From an uncultured Lachnospiraceae bacterium (lineage in GTDB: Bacteria > Bacillota > Clostridia > Lachnospirales > Lachnospiraceae): DNA of 62,208 nucleotides. The stretch lies in contig CAJUDZ010000022.1 in NCBI GenBank assembly GCA_910584965.1, positions 1 through 62,208 on the forward strand. Reading direction: 5' to 3'. Below the pieces are notes generated by a model. It ran no database searches and had not been told where the DNA came from. It was given only the letters and a program-made list of their open reading frames with translations. The translations under genes were made by a program, and so were the position numbers. Every line of letters starts with the position of its first letter. The first letter of the stretch is position 1. Positions 8,333 through 17,792 of the stretch are shown here, one piece after another.

Positions 8333-10057
8333 TTACTCCGCAAAAACAGAATAAATATTAAACCAGTACCGTTCCAGCATATAGCTTCCTTTTTCTTCGG
8401 TTAGGATGCCGTCCTTTTCCCATTCCGCCCGAAGATCTTCTCTGCTGTTAAAACTGCCGAAAAACCAGACCGTCCGGCCTTCTTCCAGCCATTGCCGTAT
8501 TTGGCCTGCCTCCCATACGCTTCCTTTGTTTCCAAATATTTCCACGATGAGCGGCTCCGGCTCCGCGTTCCAGAGATAATTCTCCTGTTCCAGATAATAT
8601 CCCATAACCGCCTGTAACTGGTCAAAATTATACAGGATAATATCGTCTTGTGCAATATCAGAAATTGCCAGTTCCGTTTCTTTCATCAGAACCGCCTTAT
8701 ACTCTTCCTCTCCCATAAAGGCCCGGTAATTGCGGATACCCGACACGGCAATGAGCAGCAAAGCGGCGCACAGCAGCGCTTTCCCCTGCATTCCGGGCGC
8801 CCTGCGTCCTCTCCGGCCCGCGTTTTCCGGCCCTGCCGCGCCGCCGTCCCCGTCCGCCGCATATGCACGGAAGAGACCGTCCAGGCAAAGTACCGGACAC
8901 AGCCAGAAACAGCCCATCGCCGGCAGCATATAACGGTATACAAAAACAGGCCTTATAAGAATCGAAGCAAGAAAGCCGAAACCCGCCAGGCCGCATAAAA
9001 CCATGCAGCCCGCCAGCGCGTAAAAAAAGCGGAAAACAACATGCTTCCGGCCTGCGCCTTTATCCCCCGCGGCCTTCCATGCCCGGACGCCGTATCCGGC
9101 CATAAGCCCGGCGTACATACAAAACATCAGCACCGCAAGGAGTACATTCAGCCATTCTTTTGAAAAAGCGGGCTTCATCAGAAACTTCACGCATCCTCCG
9201 ATGCTCCGCCATGTAAGCGGCAGAATCCAGTAGTTTTCCCGCACCGCCGTGATCTGTCCGATCAGCACAAACAGCCAGGGCAGATAAACCATAACGGAAA
9301 AAACAACGCAGACAAACCATTGTTTTAACGCCCTTGCGGCATCCTTATCCTGCCCCGCCGAACGTTTATACAAAACGAAAAACCAAAGCAGCAGATATCC
9401 ATAGACCATAACTACCGCCGCACAGGCAAAATACTGTGTATAAGCCGCCGCAAGCCCGTACAAAGCCAGCGCCGCAAAATGGCCGTTCCAGTGAAAAAGA
9501 AAAAAATGCTCCGTTTTCCGCACCCGTAACCTTTTAATCACATACCGGCCTTTCCCATTTTTATATACAATCTCACAGGCATGAAAAAAAGCTGCCGTCA
9601 CGAAAAAAAGCGCCCAGCCGTACATGCGCATCTCCACCGTACAGGCGCTTAGCTGCGGCATGGACAGGACACAGAAAAAGAAAAGCCCCGTCACGAACAT
9701 GCCAAACCTTTTCCGCAGAAAAACCAGCCCATAGGCCAGCAGAAAAAAATAAGGCAGAACCGACACGCATTTGATCACGATAACGCTGTCGGCCGACGGG
9801 TTTACAAGTTTACATAAGTCCAATACCAGTTTTACAATACAATAGTAAAGCGGCGGATGGACATCTTTTGCCGTAAAAGAAACTAATTCACCATAGGAAT
9901 GTTCCGCCATTCCTACGGTGAACAGTTCATCATACCAGATATCGCTGCTAAAACACAACCGGATGCTGTTTATTAACATCACAATCCCGATGCCGAGAAA
10001 AAGCCATCCGGCGGTCTCCCGGCAGCCTGTTTTTCGTATTTTAAACTTCCTGTTCAT
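8333..10057 (-). CDS. GT39/ArnT-like membrane glycosyltransferase
   Basis: A 574-residue protein with about 11 hydrophobic segments and a C-terminal soluble domain of about 110 residues. The first outer loop has WYDELFT followed by AKDVHPPLYYCIVK. The Asp-Glu pair and HPPLYY are characteristic of polyprenyl-phosphate-sugar-dependent transferases (PMT/ArnT superfamily). It probably moves a sugar from a lipid-linked donor onto a cell-surface polymer or protein. It is not part of an obvious glycan operon here, so donor and acceptor are unknown. Confidence 0.82.
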   Translation of the reverse strand: MNRKFKIRKTGCRETAGWLFLGIGIVMLINSIRLCFSSDIWYDELFTVGMAEHSYGELVSFTAKDVHPPLYYCIVKLVLDLCKLVNPSADSVIVIKCVSVLPYFFLLAYGLVFLRKRFGMFVTGLFFFCVLSMPQLSACTVEMRMYGWALFFVTAAFFHACEIVYKNGKGRYVIKRLRVRKTEHFFLFHWNGHFAALALYGLAAAYTQYFACAAVVMVYGYLLLWFFVLYKRSAGQDKDAARALKQWFVCVVFSVMVYLPWLFVLIGQITAVRENYWILPLTWRSIGGCVKFLMKPAFSKEWLNVLLAVLMFCMYAGLMAGYGVRAWKAAGDKGAGRKHVVFRFFYALAGCMVLCGLAGFGFLASILIRPVFVYRYMLPAMGCFWLCPVLCLDGLFRAYAADGDGGAAGPENAGRRGRRAPGMQGKALLCAALLLIAVSGIRNYRAFMGEEEYKAVLMKETELAISDIAQDDIILYNFDQLQAVMGYYLEQENYLWNAEPEPLIVEIFGNKGSVWEAGQIRQWLEEGRTVWFFGSFNSREDLRAEWEKDGILTEEKGSYMLERYWFNIYSVFAE

Positions 10058-10128
10058 ACCGGTAATTACCTGTCTGTGTACAATTTCGCTTCCGTACCGC
10101 GGTCCTGCCCCGTGTGAGACCGCAGACC

Positions 10129-12078
10129 CTACATCTCTTCCTTCCGGATTTCCTTTGTTCTGATCTCCCTGCAGATCTGATCGATAAAACGTTCTATCGG
10201 CATGACGCCTTCGTCGCCCGCAAACCGGCTTCTGACGGATACCGTGCCGCCTTCCGCCTCATCCTTTCCGACAACGAGCATATAGGGAAGCTTCGCGAGT
10301 CTTGCCTCGCGGATTTTGAACCCGATCTTTTCGGAGCGGTTATCCACCGTAACATCCACGCCGTTTTCTGCCAGCTCTTTTCTGACCTGTTCCGCATACT
10401 CTTCGTATTTTTCGGAAATCGGGAGGACACGCACCTGTTCCGGGCATAACCATGTGGGGAATTTCCCGGCATACTTCTCGATCAGCCACGCCAACGTTCT
10501 TTCGTAACAGCCGATGGAAGTCCTGTGAATGATATAAGGACGGACTTTATCGCCGTTCTGATCGATATAGTACATATCGAAATTTTCCGCAATCGCACAA
10601 TCGAGCTGGATGGTGATCATCGTATCTTCTTTGCCGTATACATTCCTTGCCTGAATGTCGATTTTCGGCCCGTAAAATGCCGCTTCGCCGTCCGCCTCCG
10701 TAAAGGCAACGCCTTTTTCTTTCAGCACTTCCCGGATCTTGCTCTGCGTGGATTCCCAGTACTCTTCGTCCCCCAGATATTTTTCCTTATTATTCGGATC
10801 CCACTTGGACAGACGATACGTTACCTCGTCTTCCAGTCCCAGCACGGTAAGGCAGTAATGAGCAAGGTCGAGACAGCTTTTCAGCTCTTCTTCCGCCTGA
10901 TCGGGCCGGATGACCAGATGCCCTTCCGAAATGGTAAACTGGCGCACTCTCGTCAGACCGTGCATTTCGCCGGAATCTTCGTTACGGAACAATGTCGATG
11001 TTTCGCCGTAGCGAATCGGCAGATCGCGGTAGGAATGCTGGCTGTTTTTATAGCAGTAATACTGGAACGGACAGGTCATCGGCCGGAGCGCAAAGACTTC
11101 TTTATCCTTTTCTTCGTCGCCGAGCACAAACATGCCTTCCTTATAATGATCCCAGTGTCCCGAAATTTTATATAAATCGCTCTTCGCCATCAGCGGCGTT
11201 TTCGTCCGCACATAGCCCCACTCTTTATCCTCCAGATCTTCGATCCAGCGCTGCAGCTTCATAACCATTTTGGTTCCTTTGGGAAGAAGCAGCGGAAGTC
11301 CCTGTCCGATCACGTCCACCGTAGCAAACAATTCCATTTCGCGTCCGAGTTTATTATGGTCGCGCTTTTTGATATCTTCCAGATGTTCCAGATAAGCCGC
11401 AAGCTCTTCTTTTTTCTGGAACGCGGTTCCGTAAATACGCTGTAACTGCGCCTTATCGGAATCGCCCCGCCAGTATGCCATCGAAGAGGAAATCAGTTTG
11501 AACGCCTTAATGGGTTTGGTGCTCATCAGATGCGGGCCTGCGCATAAATCCACGAATCCGCCCTGATCATAAAATGAAATTTCCGCATCTTCCGGCAGAT
11601 CCTGAATCAGCTCCACCTTATACGGCTCGCCTTTTTCCTCCATAAAACGAATCGCTTCTTCCCGCGGCATCGTAAACCGTTCGAGCTTATGCCCTTCCTT
11701 GATGATCTTCTTCATCTCCGCTTCGAGCTTATCCAGATCTTCTCTGGAAAAAGGCGCCGCATCGAAATCATAATAAAATCCCTCGTCAATCGCGGGACCG
11801 ATCGTTACTTTCGCATCCGGGAAAAGCCTTTTTACCGCCTCCGCCATAACATGGGAAGCCGTATGACGGATGACGCGGAGTCCTGCCTCGTCGCTCGCCG
11901 TCAGGATGTTCAGGTTACAGTCTTTATCGATAACCGTCCGTAAATCCTCCACTTTCCCGTCTATTTCTCCCGCGCAGGCCGCTCTCGCAAGTCCCTCCGA
12001 AATATCGGCCGCGATCTCATAAACGCTCATCGGCTGCGCATATTCTTTGCTGGAACCGTCTTTTAATGTAATAATCAT
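10129..12078 (-). CDS. thrS: Threonyl-tRNA synthetase
   Basis: A 649-residue class II synthetase of full length: TGS domain (1-60), the editing/SAD domain with IRHTASHVMAEAV and VDLCAGPHL, the catalytic core (about 250-540) and a C-terminal anticodon-binding domain (LCPEQVRVLPISEKY). It charges tRNA-Thr. The start codon overlaps the stop of the upstream 124-residue gene by 4 bp, and that gene overlaps a C_GCAxxG_C_C gene in the same way, so thrS is the third gene of a tight operon. No T-box leader is visible upstream, although Firmicutes thrS genes often have one. Confidence 0.97.
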   Translation of the reverse strand: MIITLKDGSSKEYAQPMSVYEIAADISEGLARAACAGEIDGKVEDLRTVIDKDCNLNILTASDEAGLRVIRHTASHVMAEAVKRLFPDAKVTIGPAIDEGFYYDFDAAPFSREDLDKLEAEMKKIIKEGHKLERFTMPREEAIRFMEEKGEPYKVELIQDLPEDAEISFYDQGGFVDLCAGPHLMSTKPIKAFKLISSSMAYWRGDSDKAQLQRIYGTAFQKKEELAAYLEHLEDIKKRDHNKLGREMELFATVDVIGQGLPLLLPKGTKMVMKLQRWIEDLEDKEWGYVRTKTPLMAKSDLYKISGHWDHYKEGMFVLGDEEKDKEVFALRPMTCPFQYYCYKNSQHSYRDLPIRYGETSTLFRNEDSGEMHGLTRVRQFTISEGHLVIRPDQAEEELKSCLDLAHYCLTVLGLEDEVTYRLSKWDPNNKEKYLGDEEYWESTQSKIREVLKEKGVAFTEADGEAAFYGPKIDIQARNVYGKEDTMITIQLDCAIAENFDMYYIDQNGDKVRPYIIHRTSIGCYERTLAWLIEKYAGKFPTWLCPEQVRVLPISEKYEEYAEQVRKELAENGVDVTVDNRSEKIGFKIREARLAKLPYMLVVGKDEAEGGTVSVRSRFAGDEGVMPIERFIDQICREIRTKEIRKEEM

Positions 12079-12449
12079 GAATTATCATGCCCCTTTCTTC
12101 TCTTCCGGCATATGGAACCGACATGCTTCTTCTCCGTATTTTTCGTGTCGTCCCGTTCCTGTAATCTATCTGCCGCGCCGCCGGCCGGACTCTCGCTGCC
12201 GCATCCGTCATTGCCGTTTGCGCTGTTATTTCCGTTGTGATTGCCGTTATGGCTTCCGATTGTAATGTTGACGCCATGCGTAAGCGGCGCCTTAAACAGG
12301 CCGATCGTGATGCCTGCAAGCAAAAGAATCGTGCCGATCAGCCAGCACTCTTTCTTGCTGATCGTGATTTCGCCCCGAAACAGCCTTTCGGAAGACGCTT
12401 TCATTTCCGACAGGGTTTTCTTCAAAATTGCAATGGTTACTGCCATCAT
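12075..12449 (-). CDS. Small single-pass membrane protein
   Basis: A 124-residue protein with no recognised family. Residues about 1-30 are amphipathic and charged, residues about 36-53 form one strongly hydrophobic segment (WLIGTILLLAGITIGLF), then comes an Asn/Gly/His-rich stretch (about 65-85) and a basic tail. It overlaps both neighbours by 4 bp (ATGA junctions at 12446-12449 and 12075-12078), which argues that it is really translated and coupled to thrS. Function unknown. Confidence 0.65.
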   Translation of the reverse strand: MMAVTIAILKKTLSEMKASSERLFRGEITISKKECWLIGTILLLAGITIGLFKAPLTHGVNITIGSHNGNHNGNNSANGNDGCGSESPAGGAADRLQERDDTKNTEKKHVGSICRKRRKGHDNS

Positions 12450-12955
12450 TCTTCTTCCCGCCCTTCCTTTTCCATATTGTCAGCATTGTCAATAAGAAAC
12501 GCTTCTATGATCTCCGCCGCTTCCCTGATCAGCCGTCCACATGGTCTTGTCCTGTAAAATTCAGCTGTCCGCACCGTCGGTTTCGCGCTCTCTTCCATTC
12601 CCTCGATGCCGAGAAGCTCCCGGCAGATAATCGTTTTTTCTTTTTCTTTGAACTTTCCGCTCATATCGCGCACCAGCGCATAGATATGCGCCTTCGCCTC
12701 TTCATTCTCCGGATCGTCGTTTCCCTCTTTCAGCCCGGCCAGCATCGCCATTGCCGATACCGCGCCGCAGATCTCGCGCATACGGCCGACGCCGCCGCCC
12801 ATCGCACTCGACATTTTAAGCGCCGTCCCCTGATCCATCCCAAACAGATCGGCATAAGCCGCAAAAACCGACTGTGCGCAGTTATAACCGCTCTGAAAAA
12901 GACTGACCGCATAATCGGCCCTCGACTTTCCCGATTCCGGTATTCCGATATCCAT
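12446..12955 (-). CDS. C_GCAxxG_C_C family protein
   Basis: A 169-residue protein with SGYNCAQSV near residue 25, GGGVGRMREICGAVSA near residue 55 and further Cys at CREL and RPCG. This Cys spacing defines the C_GCAxxG_C_C family, thought to bind a metal or act in redox chemistry; no precise role is known. It is the first gene of an operon with a small membrane protein and thrS, each joined by a 4-bp overlap. Confidence 0.88.
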   Translation of the reverse strand: MDIGIPESGKSRADYAVSLFQSGYNCAQSVFAAYADLFGMDQGTALKMSSAMGGGVGRMREICGAVSAMAMLAGLKEGNDDPENEEAKAHIYALVRDMSGKFKEKEKTIICRELLGIEGMEESAKPTVRTAEFYRTRPCGRLIREAAEIIEAFLIDNADNMEKEGREEE

Positions 12956-12978
12956 TCTGACTGCACGCTCCTTCTTCC

Positions 12979-13017
12979 GGCGTCCGAATCCTTTTAAACA
13001 GGAATTTTACGGACGCC
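12979..13017 (-). terminator. Hairpin between CAP gene and thrS operon
   Basis: Perfect 8-bp arms GGCGTCCG/CGGACGCC enclose a second inverted pair (AATTCCT...AGGATT). It lies between the CAP stop (13027) and the start at 12955. There is no T-run, so it may be a weak terminator or a leader structure of the thrS operon. Confidence 0.45.
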
Positions 13018-13026
13018 CAAATGGGC

Positions 13027-13686
13027 TCAGTAGCCGAACTCCTGCGCCCAATACCATTTTCCGTCTACATTGATAACCGCGATTCCGATCGTTTCAAATC
13101 CCGCATACAGAATATTTTCCTTATGATCGGAAGACTCCATCCAGGCCGATACGACACTGTCCGCGCTCTGATATCCTTTCGCAATATTTTCGCCGAATAA
13201 AATCTCACTGTCCACGGTCCACCAGGGATTTCCGTCAGGTCTTGTGTGGGAGAACGACTGATAAATCTCCTCCGCCCGGACCCGCGCGGCGTCCGCAAGT
13301 TCCTCGCTCCACATAAGTTCCGGAAGCCCGATCTCGGCCCTCGCCAGATTCACCTGGGAAAACGCCGCTTCCGTCTCTGCCGCCAGGCTTCCCATTGTAT
13401 TTCCGGAAACGGTCTGCGTCGTTTCTCCTTCCGCAGCGGCCTCCTCCCCGTGCGCTTCTTCCGCCACGTTCACCTCTTCGGACACGGAAACGACATACAC
13501 GGCTTCCTCTTCCGGCCTGATAAAAAACCGGCGCACGACGGAAGAATCTTCCGGCTCCGTTCCCGCCTGTCTCCATCCGTTTCCGGCCATGCACAACAGC
13601 ATAAGACCGGCCAGACAGACGCGCCTTCCGGCCTTTATCATTTTTATACGCTTTTCACGTTTTTTTATGCGTTTCTTCCACAACAT
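13027..13686 (-). CDS. Secreted CAP-domain protein
   Basis: A protein of up to 219 residues with a basic N-terminus, a hydrophobic signal (VCLAGLMLLCMAG), a Glu/Ala-rich linker, and a C-terminal CAP/SCP (YkwD-type) domain from about residue 105: LMWSEELADAARVRAEEI, FSHTRPDGNPW, FGENIAKGY and SSDHKENIL. Such proteins are extracellular in spore-formers and relatives; the activity is not established. The longest start (13686) overlaps the SEC-C gene by 22 bp. Met at 13641 is an equally plausible start because it gives a more compact signal peptide. Neither has a strong ribosome binding site. Confidence 0.88.
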   Translation of the reverse strand: MLWKKRIKKREKRIKMIKAGRRVCLAGLMLLCMAGNGWRQAGTEPEDSSVVRRFFIRPEEEAVYVVSVSEEVNVAEEAHGEEAAAEGETTQTVSGNTMGSLAAETEAAFSQVNLARAEIGLPELMWSEELADAARVRAEEIYQSFSHTRPDGNPWWTVDSEILFGENIAKGYQSADSVVSAWMESSDHKENILYAGFETIGIAVINVDGKWYWAQEFGY

Positions 13687-14171
13687 TTTTTATACTTTTT
13701 ACCACTTCCACACGGACAGGGGTCGTTCGGATATACTTTGGGGCCCTTGTGAATCGTAGTAGACTCCTTCTGTTCCTTGTACAAATTTTTCCTCGTATCC
13801 TCGTCGAAAATGTCGTTCCACTCTTCCAGCTCATACAGCCAGTCTGCGCCCGCCGCTACCATATTCTTATAAAGAAGCTCTTTGTCAAATCCAAGATTTA
13901 CTTTCGTATCTTCTTCCATCTCTTCGATTGGATTGGCTTCCTTCAGACTGTCGTTGATACCGTCCAGAAAACCGACCATCGTCATTACGTCGATATCAAA
14001 TTTTCCGGCCAGCTCTTTGACGGTCCCCTCCACCACTTCATCGGGGTTCTTCAAAAGCTGTGCGTAGATTTCCTTTTCCTTCTGAAAATAGACAGACCAC
14101 AGTCTTTGCAGTTCTCCCTTGTCGGCTGTCTCTGAATAAGCTATATCGCGCCATTGTTTTAATAATGCCAT
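13665..14171 (-). CDS. SEC-C motif protein
   Basis: A 168-residue mostly helical, acidic cytosolic protein ending in a SEC-C zinc motif (PNDPCPCGSGKKYKKCC). The motif is the same as the one at the SecA C-terminus and probably binds zinc. The body (residues 1-145) is not recognised. The last bases overlap the possible start of the CAP protein, so the two are probably one transcript. Confidence 0.85.
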   Translation of the reverse strand: MALLKQWRDIAYSETADKGELQRLWSVYFQKEKEIYAQLLKNPDEVVEGTVKELAGKFDIDVMTMVGFLDGINDSLKEANPIEEMEEDTKVNLGFDKELLYKNMVAAGADWLYELEEWNDIFDEDTRKNLYKEQKESTTIHKGPKVYPNDPCPCGSGKKYKKCCGRNA

Positions 14172-14228
14172 GTTAATCTTCCCACCTTTATCCTATATTC
14201 ATACCGCAACATCTTGTTGCTCCACAAT

Positions 14229-14257
14229 AGTATATAACAACTTATAGAAAATGTAAA
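14229..14257 (-). promoter_or_regulatory. Promoter of SEC-C/CAP genes
   Basis: On the minus strand TTTACA (14252-14257) and TATACT (14229-14234) are 17 bp apart, about 55 bp upstream of the SEC-C start codon. Confidence 0.7.
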
Positions 14258-14304
14258 TTTCTAAATTCAGATTTTACAGATTTTACGGAAATTTCTTAAT
14301 TCCG

Positions 14305-17300
14305 CTATTGCAGCAGTTCCAGCAATTCCTCCCTCGTAAAGCTGCCGCTGCCCATGCCTTCTCCTCCAAGAACCTGTTCCGCCAGTTCTTTCTTCTTTTC
14401 CTGAAGTTTTATGATGTTGTCTTCTATCGTTCCTTTAACGATTAATTTGTAGACGCTGACGACGTTCGTCTGGCCGATTCTGTGCGCGCGGTCCGTCGCC
14501 TGGTTCTGTACCGCCAGGTTCCACCAGGGGTCATAGTGGATGACGATATCCGCCGCCGTCAGATTCAGGCCCGTTCCTCCCGCTTTCAGGGAAATGCAGA
14601 AAACCGGCGTATCGTCTTCGTTGAACTGCCCGACCATCTGCATCCGCTTTTCTTTGGAGGTGCTTCCTGTCAGCAGGTAATAGCCGATGCCTTCTTTTTC
14701 CAGTTCCGCCCGGATTACATCCAGCATGGACGTAAACTGGGAAAAAAGCAGCAGCTTATGCCCGCTGCTTACCGCGTTCCGGATTAAATCCATGCACATG
14801 TCCATTTTGGCCGAATTGGCCCGGTAATTTTCAAAAAGCAGGGAGGGGTCGCAGCAGAGCTGCCGGAGTTTCGTCAGTTCCGCAAGAATTTGTATTTTCG
14901 CGGTTTTAAACTCTTCTTCGCTCGTCTTATCGAGCATCATCCGCATCCGCTGTACATGCGCGTCATACAGCTTTTGCTGCTCTCCCTCCAGCCCGGCGTA
15001 CATATTTTCTTCCAGCTTGTCCGGCAGGTCCGTCAGCACATCTTTTTTCAGCCTTCTTAATACGAAGGGCGCGATCATCTTCTGCAGCCTCCGCATGGGC
15101 GCTTCCTCCTGATTCTGTACGATGGGAAGCTCGATATCCTCCCGGAACCGCTGGTAAGCATACAAAAATCCCGGCATCAGATAATCAAAAATGCTCCACA
15201 GCTCGCTCAGGCGGTTTTCCACCGGCGTGCCGGTCAGCGCCAGTCTGAATCCGGCTTCAATTTCCTTGACGGCTCTGGCCGCCTGGGTATTGTGGTTCTT
15301 AATATACTGGGCCTCGTCGATAACCTGACAATAAAACCTGACGCCCGCATAACAGTCGATGTCCCGTTTTAACAAATCATAGGAGGTCAGCAAAATATCC
15401 CGGTTTCCGGACTCCCGTATGCAGAGTTTCCGCTCATCCGCCGTCCCCGTCACCGTTTTCACGCATAAAACCGGTGCAAACCGTTCGATCTCGCTGCGCC
15501 AGTTGAACACGAGCGAAGCCGGTGCGACGATAAGGCACCGTTTGTTTTCGGATGGTTCTGCGTCTATAAATTCGGACAGGAGAAAGGCAATGACCTGCAG
15601 AGTCTTGCCAAGCCCCATATCGTCTGCCAGAATCCCGCCGAATCCGTTATGCTTCAACGTCTTAATCCAGAGAAAGCCTTTTTTCTGGTATTCCCGCATG
15701 ATCTCTTCCAGGCTGGCCGGAATCTCAAAGTCATTGTCCTCCACTGTCTTCATGTTCCGTACCAGTTCCTGAAACTTTTTGTCCCGCCAGGCTTCCGTTA
15801 CCCGCTGCGCCTTTAGTTCTCCGTCCAGATACAGCGCCCGGTATTTGGGCAGCACGATCTGCTCCTGCCGCATCTGCCTGTCCGTAATGCCAAGCTCGCC
15901 TTTCAAGCGTGCCAGCGTTTCCAGTTCCGCGCCTTCCATTGTGATAAAACCGCCGTTTTTCAGACGGTAATATTTCTTTTTTCTGTCATATCTGGATAAA
16001 ATCTCAATCAGCTGTTCCATCGGCATATCTTCCGTATTCATGGAAAGCTCCAGCATATCGCCCGAAAGGGAAATCCCGACGGAAACCTTTGGCGGAGACG
16101 ATACGCGCATCTTTTTCAGGGCATCCGAAATGAAAACCGTTCCAAAAGACTGCATCTTAGCGATGCCTTCCGTCAAAAGCGCATACAGCATGTCTTCGTC
16201 TCCGGAAAGCGCCATCATGCCGCCCGTTTCATCGCAGGCATTAAAATAGGAAGAAACCGTCTGTTCGACTTCCATCTCCCGAAAAATATCCCGCGGAGCC
16301 TGCAGAGGATTCTCCATCTTTTCATACAGGCTGTATTTTGCATCCCCGTAAACGGCCAAAAGTCTGCATGTAATCAGATCCTTCTGCGGCGCGTCCAGAT
16401 AAATTTCAAAAGAAGCAGAAGACTGCAAATAATCCGCCGCGTCAAAATCCGTCTTTTCACAACGATAAAAACGCTCCAGCACGGGCAGAAGCTGACCGCA
16501 GAAAACCGGTGCGTCTTCCTTCTGAATAAAGACCGTCCCATCCGTCTCCTGTTCCACACAGAGCATAAAATCGCGTATCGGATTCAGATCCGCCGTTTTT
16601 TCCGCATAAATCACGCCGTCAACCGGGTAAAAACAGTCGTTTTCGCCCATGAATCCGACGGGCTGGCTGATTTTCAGCTCGATGCCATGCTCTTTACCGG
16701 TCAGCGACAGGCTTCTTTCCGGGCTCTCCCGTTTTACATGCCATTCCCGCTCTCCCCGGCCGAAAATATTTGCCGGAAACTCCTGCTGCCCGACCGCATG
16801 CAGGAATGCTTCCAGTTCCCCGCCGTCCAGATTCATCGTTCTTACTTTCTGATAAGTAAGCCGGTCGTAATAACCGTAATAAGCATAGGTTGTGTAGCGC
16901 GCCTCATTTTTCCCCGCCCAGTATAAGATAAACTCCAGCAGCTTTTGCGACTCTTTGGAAAAAGCCTCTTTCATATGCGGGAATTTCAAATTTTTGCCGT
17001 AAGAATATTCTTCCATGTCCATCATATGTTTTCGAAATGCAAAAACATCTTTCAGCACATACATTTTGGATATGCCGATATGAAACTCCGCCTCCGCCGT
17101 TTCTTCGCTCCAGTTCAGATAAGGCTCCAGCCGGACCTTGCCGTAAAATTCCCGATGTGTCACGGAAAAAGACCGTTCCATAAACTGCTTCATCAAAAGC
17201 CCTTTCATGGCCGGCGTCGTTTCCGGTTTTCTGATACCGGCGGATAATCTTTTCGCTTCGTCGGTCAGTCCCTTTTCCTGAAACCGCTCCGGATGTTTTT

Positions 17301-17598
17301 TTTCAAAATCTACAAAATGCAGCAGGACCGCGGTACAGTGTTTGCACATATTATCATAATTATAATAAGCCGGGCATTCACAAAAGCTTTCCACCAGTTC
17401 ATCCATCTCACTGTCATAGGCCAGTTCGACCGCATAAACATACCGGCCGCTTCCTTTTACCTTCGCCGTGATAATCCAGGTATGATTCCGAATTTCTTCG
17501 ACATGGAAATCCTTCACCTTACCGCTGTTATAAATTTCAACACCTCTCGCATAAAATGCGCGTCCGGCCATAAACCTGATATCTTCTTTCGTCAGCAT
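14305..17598 (-). CDS. SWIM-SNF2 family helicase
   Basis: A 1,097-residue protein. The N-terminus has a SWIM zinc finger (CECPAYYNYDNMCKHC near residue 72), a middle region of about 500 residues follows, then a SNF2 ATPase: LADDMGLGKTLQ (Walker A, near 645), a DEAQYIKN box, TGTPVENRLSELWSIFDYL, and the C-terminal helicase motifs LFSQFTSM, LKAGGTGLNLTAAD and DRAHRIGQ. All ATPase motifs are intact. Such proteins act on nucleic acid-protein complexes, possibly RNA polymerase recycling or repair. It appears monocistronic. Confidence 0.93.
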   Translation of the reverse strand: MLTKEDIRFMAGRAFYARGVEIYNSGKVKDFHVEEIRNHTWIITAKVKGSGRYVYAVELAYDSEMDELVESFCECPAYYNYDNMCKHCTAVLLHFVDFEKKHPERFQEKGLTDEAKRLSAGIRKPETTPAMKGLLMKQFMERSFSVTHREFYGKVRLEPYLNWSEETAEAEFHIGISKMYVLKDVFAFRKHMMDMEEYSYGKNLKFPHMKEAFSKESQKLLEFILYWAGKNEARYTTYAYYGYYDRLTYQKVRTMNLDGGELEAFLHAVGQQEFPANIFGRGEREWHVKRESPERSLSLTGKEHGIELKISQPVGFMGENDCFYPVDGVIYAEKTADLNPIRDFMLCVEQETDGTVFIQKEDAPVFCGQLLPVLERFYRCEKTDFDAADYLQSSASFEIYLDAPQKDLITCRLLAVYGDAKYSLYEKMENPLQAPRDIFREMEVEQTVSSYFNACDETGGMMALSGDEDMLYALLTEGIAKMQSFGTVFISDALKKMRVSSPPKVSVGISLSGDMLELSMNTEDMPMEQLIEILSRYDRKKKYYRLKNGGFITMEGAELETLARLKGELGITDRQMRQEQIVLPKYRALYLDGELKAQRVTEAWRDKKFQELVRNMKTVEDNDFEIPASLEEIMREYQKKGFLWIKTLKHNGFGGILADDMGLGKTLQVIAFLLSEFIDAEPSENKRCLIVAPASLVFNWRSEIERFAPVLCVKTVTGTADERKLCIRESGNRDILLTSYDLLKRDIDCYAGVRFYCQVIDEAQYIKNHNTQAARAVKEIEAGFRLALTGTPVENRLSELWSIFDYLMPGFLYAYQRFREDIELPIVQNQEEAPMRRLQKMIAPFVLRRLKKDVLTDLPDKLEENMYAGLEGEQQKLYDAHVQRMRMMLDKTSEEEFKTAKIQILAELTKLRQLCCDPSLLFENYRANSAKMDMCMDLIRNAVSSGHKLLLFSQFTSMLDVIRAELEKEGIGYYLLTGSTSKEKRMQMVGQFNEDDTPVFCISLKAGGTGLNLTAADIVIHYDPWWNLAVQNQATDRAHRIGQTNVVSVYKLIVKGTIEDNIIKLQEKKKELAEQVLGGEGMGSGSFTREELLELLQ

Positions 17599-17711
17599 TG
17601 TCGGCTCCTCAATTTTAAAAAAAATTTTTAATCATGTGAATAAACTTTCCGAATGCGGTAATAATGATATTAGTCAAAAGATAAGGAAATACTTATCCTC
17701 CCCTAAAAGAA

Positions 17712-17746
17712 AGCCCCTGGGACTGCATCAGATGCGGTTCCGGGGG
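17712..17746 (-). terminator. Terminator after GH28 gene
   Basis: The hairpin CCCCCGG...CCAGGGG (inner GCAT/ATGC pairing) has T-rich flanks on both sides and lies between the GH28 stop and the SNF2 helicase start. It can work in either direction; the only gene facing it is GH28. Bases 17599-17711 show no other clear signal. Confidence 0.65.
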
Positions 17747-17792
17747 TTTTCGCTTTGTCATTTTTCACAGTCTGCTTCCCGCTTTGGCACGT

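Noticed and set aside
8333..10057. Oligosaccharyltransferase or O-antigen ligase
   Set aside because: The first-loop DE pair and HPPLYY motif fit GT39/ArnT-like proteins better; no Wzy/WaaL signature is seen.
12956..13026. T-box leader for thrS
   Set aside because: No AGGGTGGnACCGCG-type box or specifier-loop arrangement is visible, and the gap is too short.
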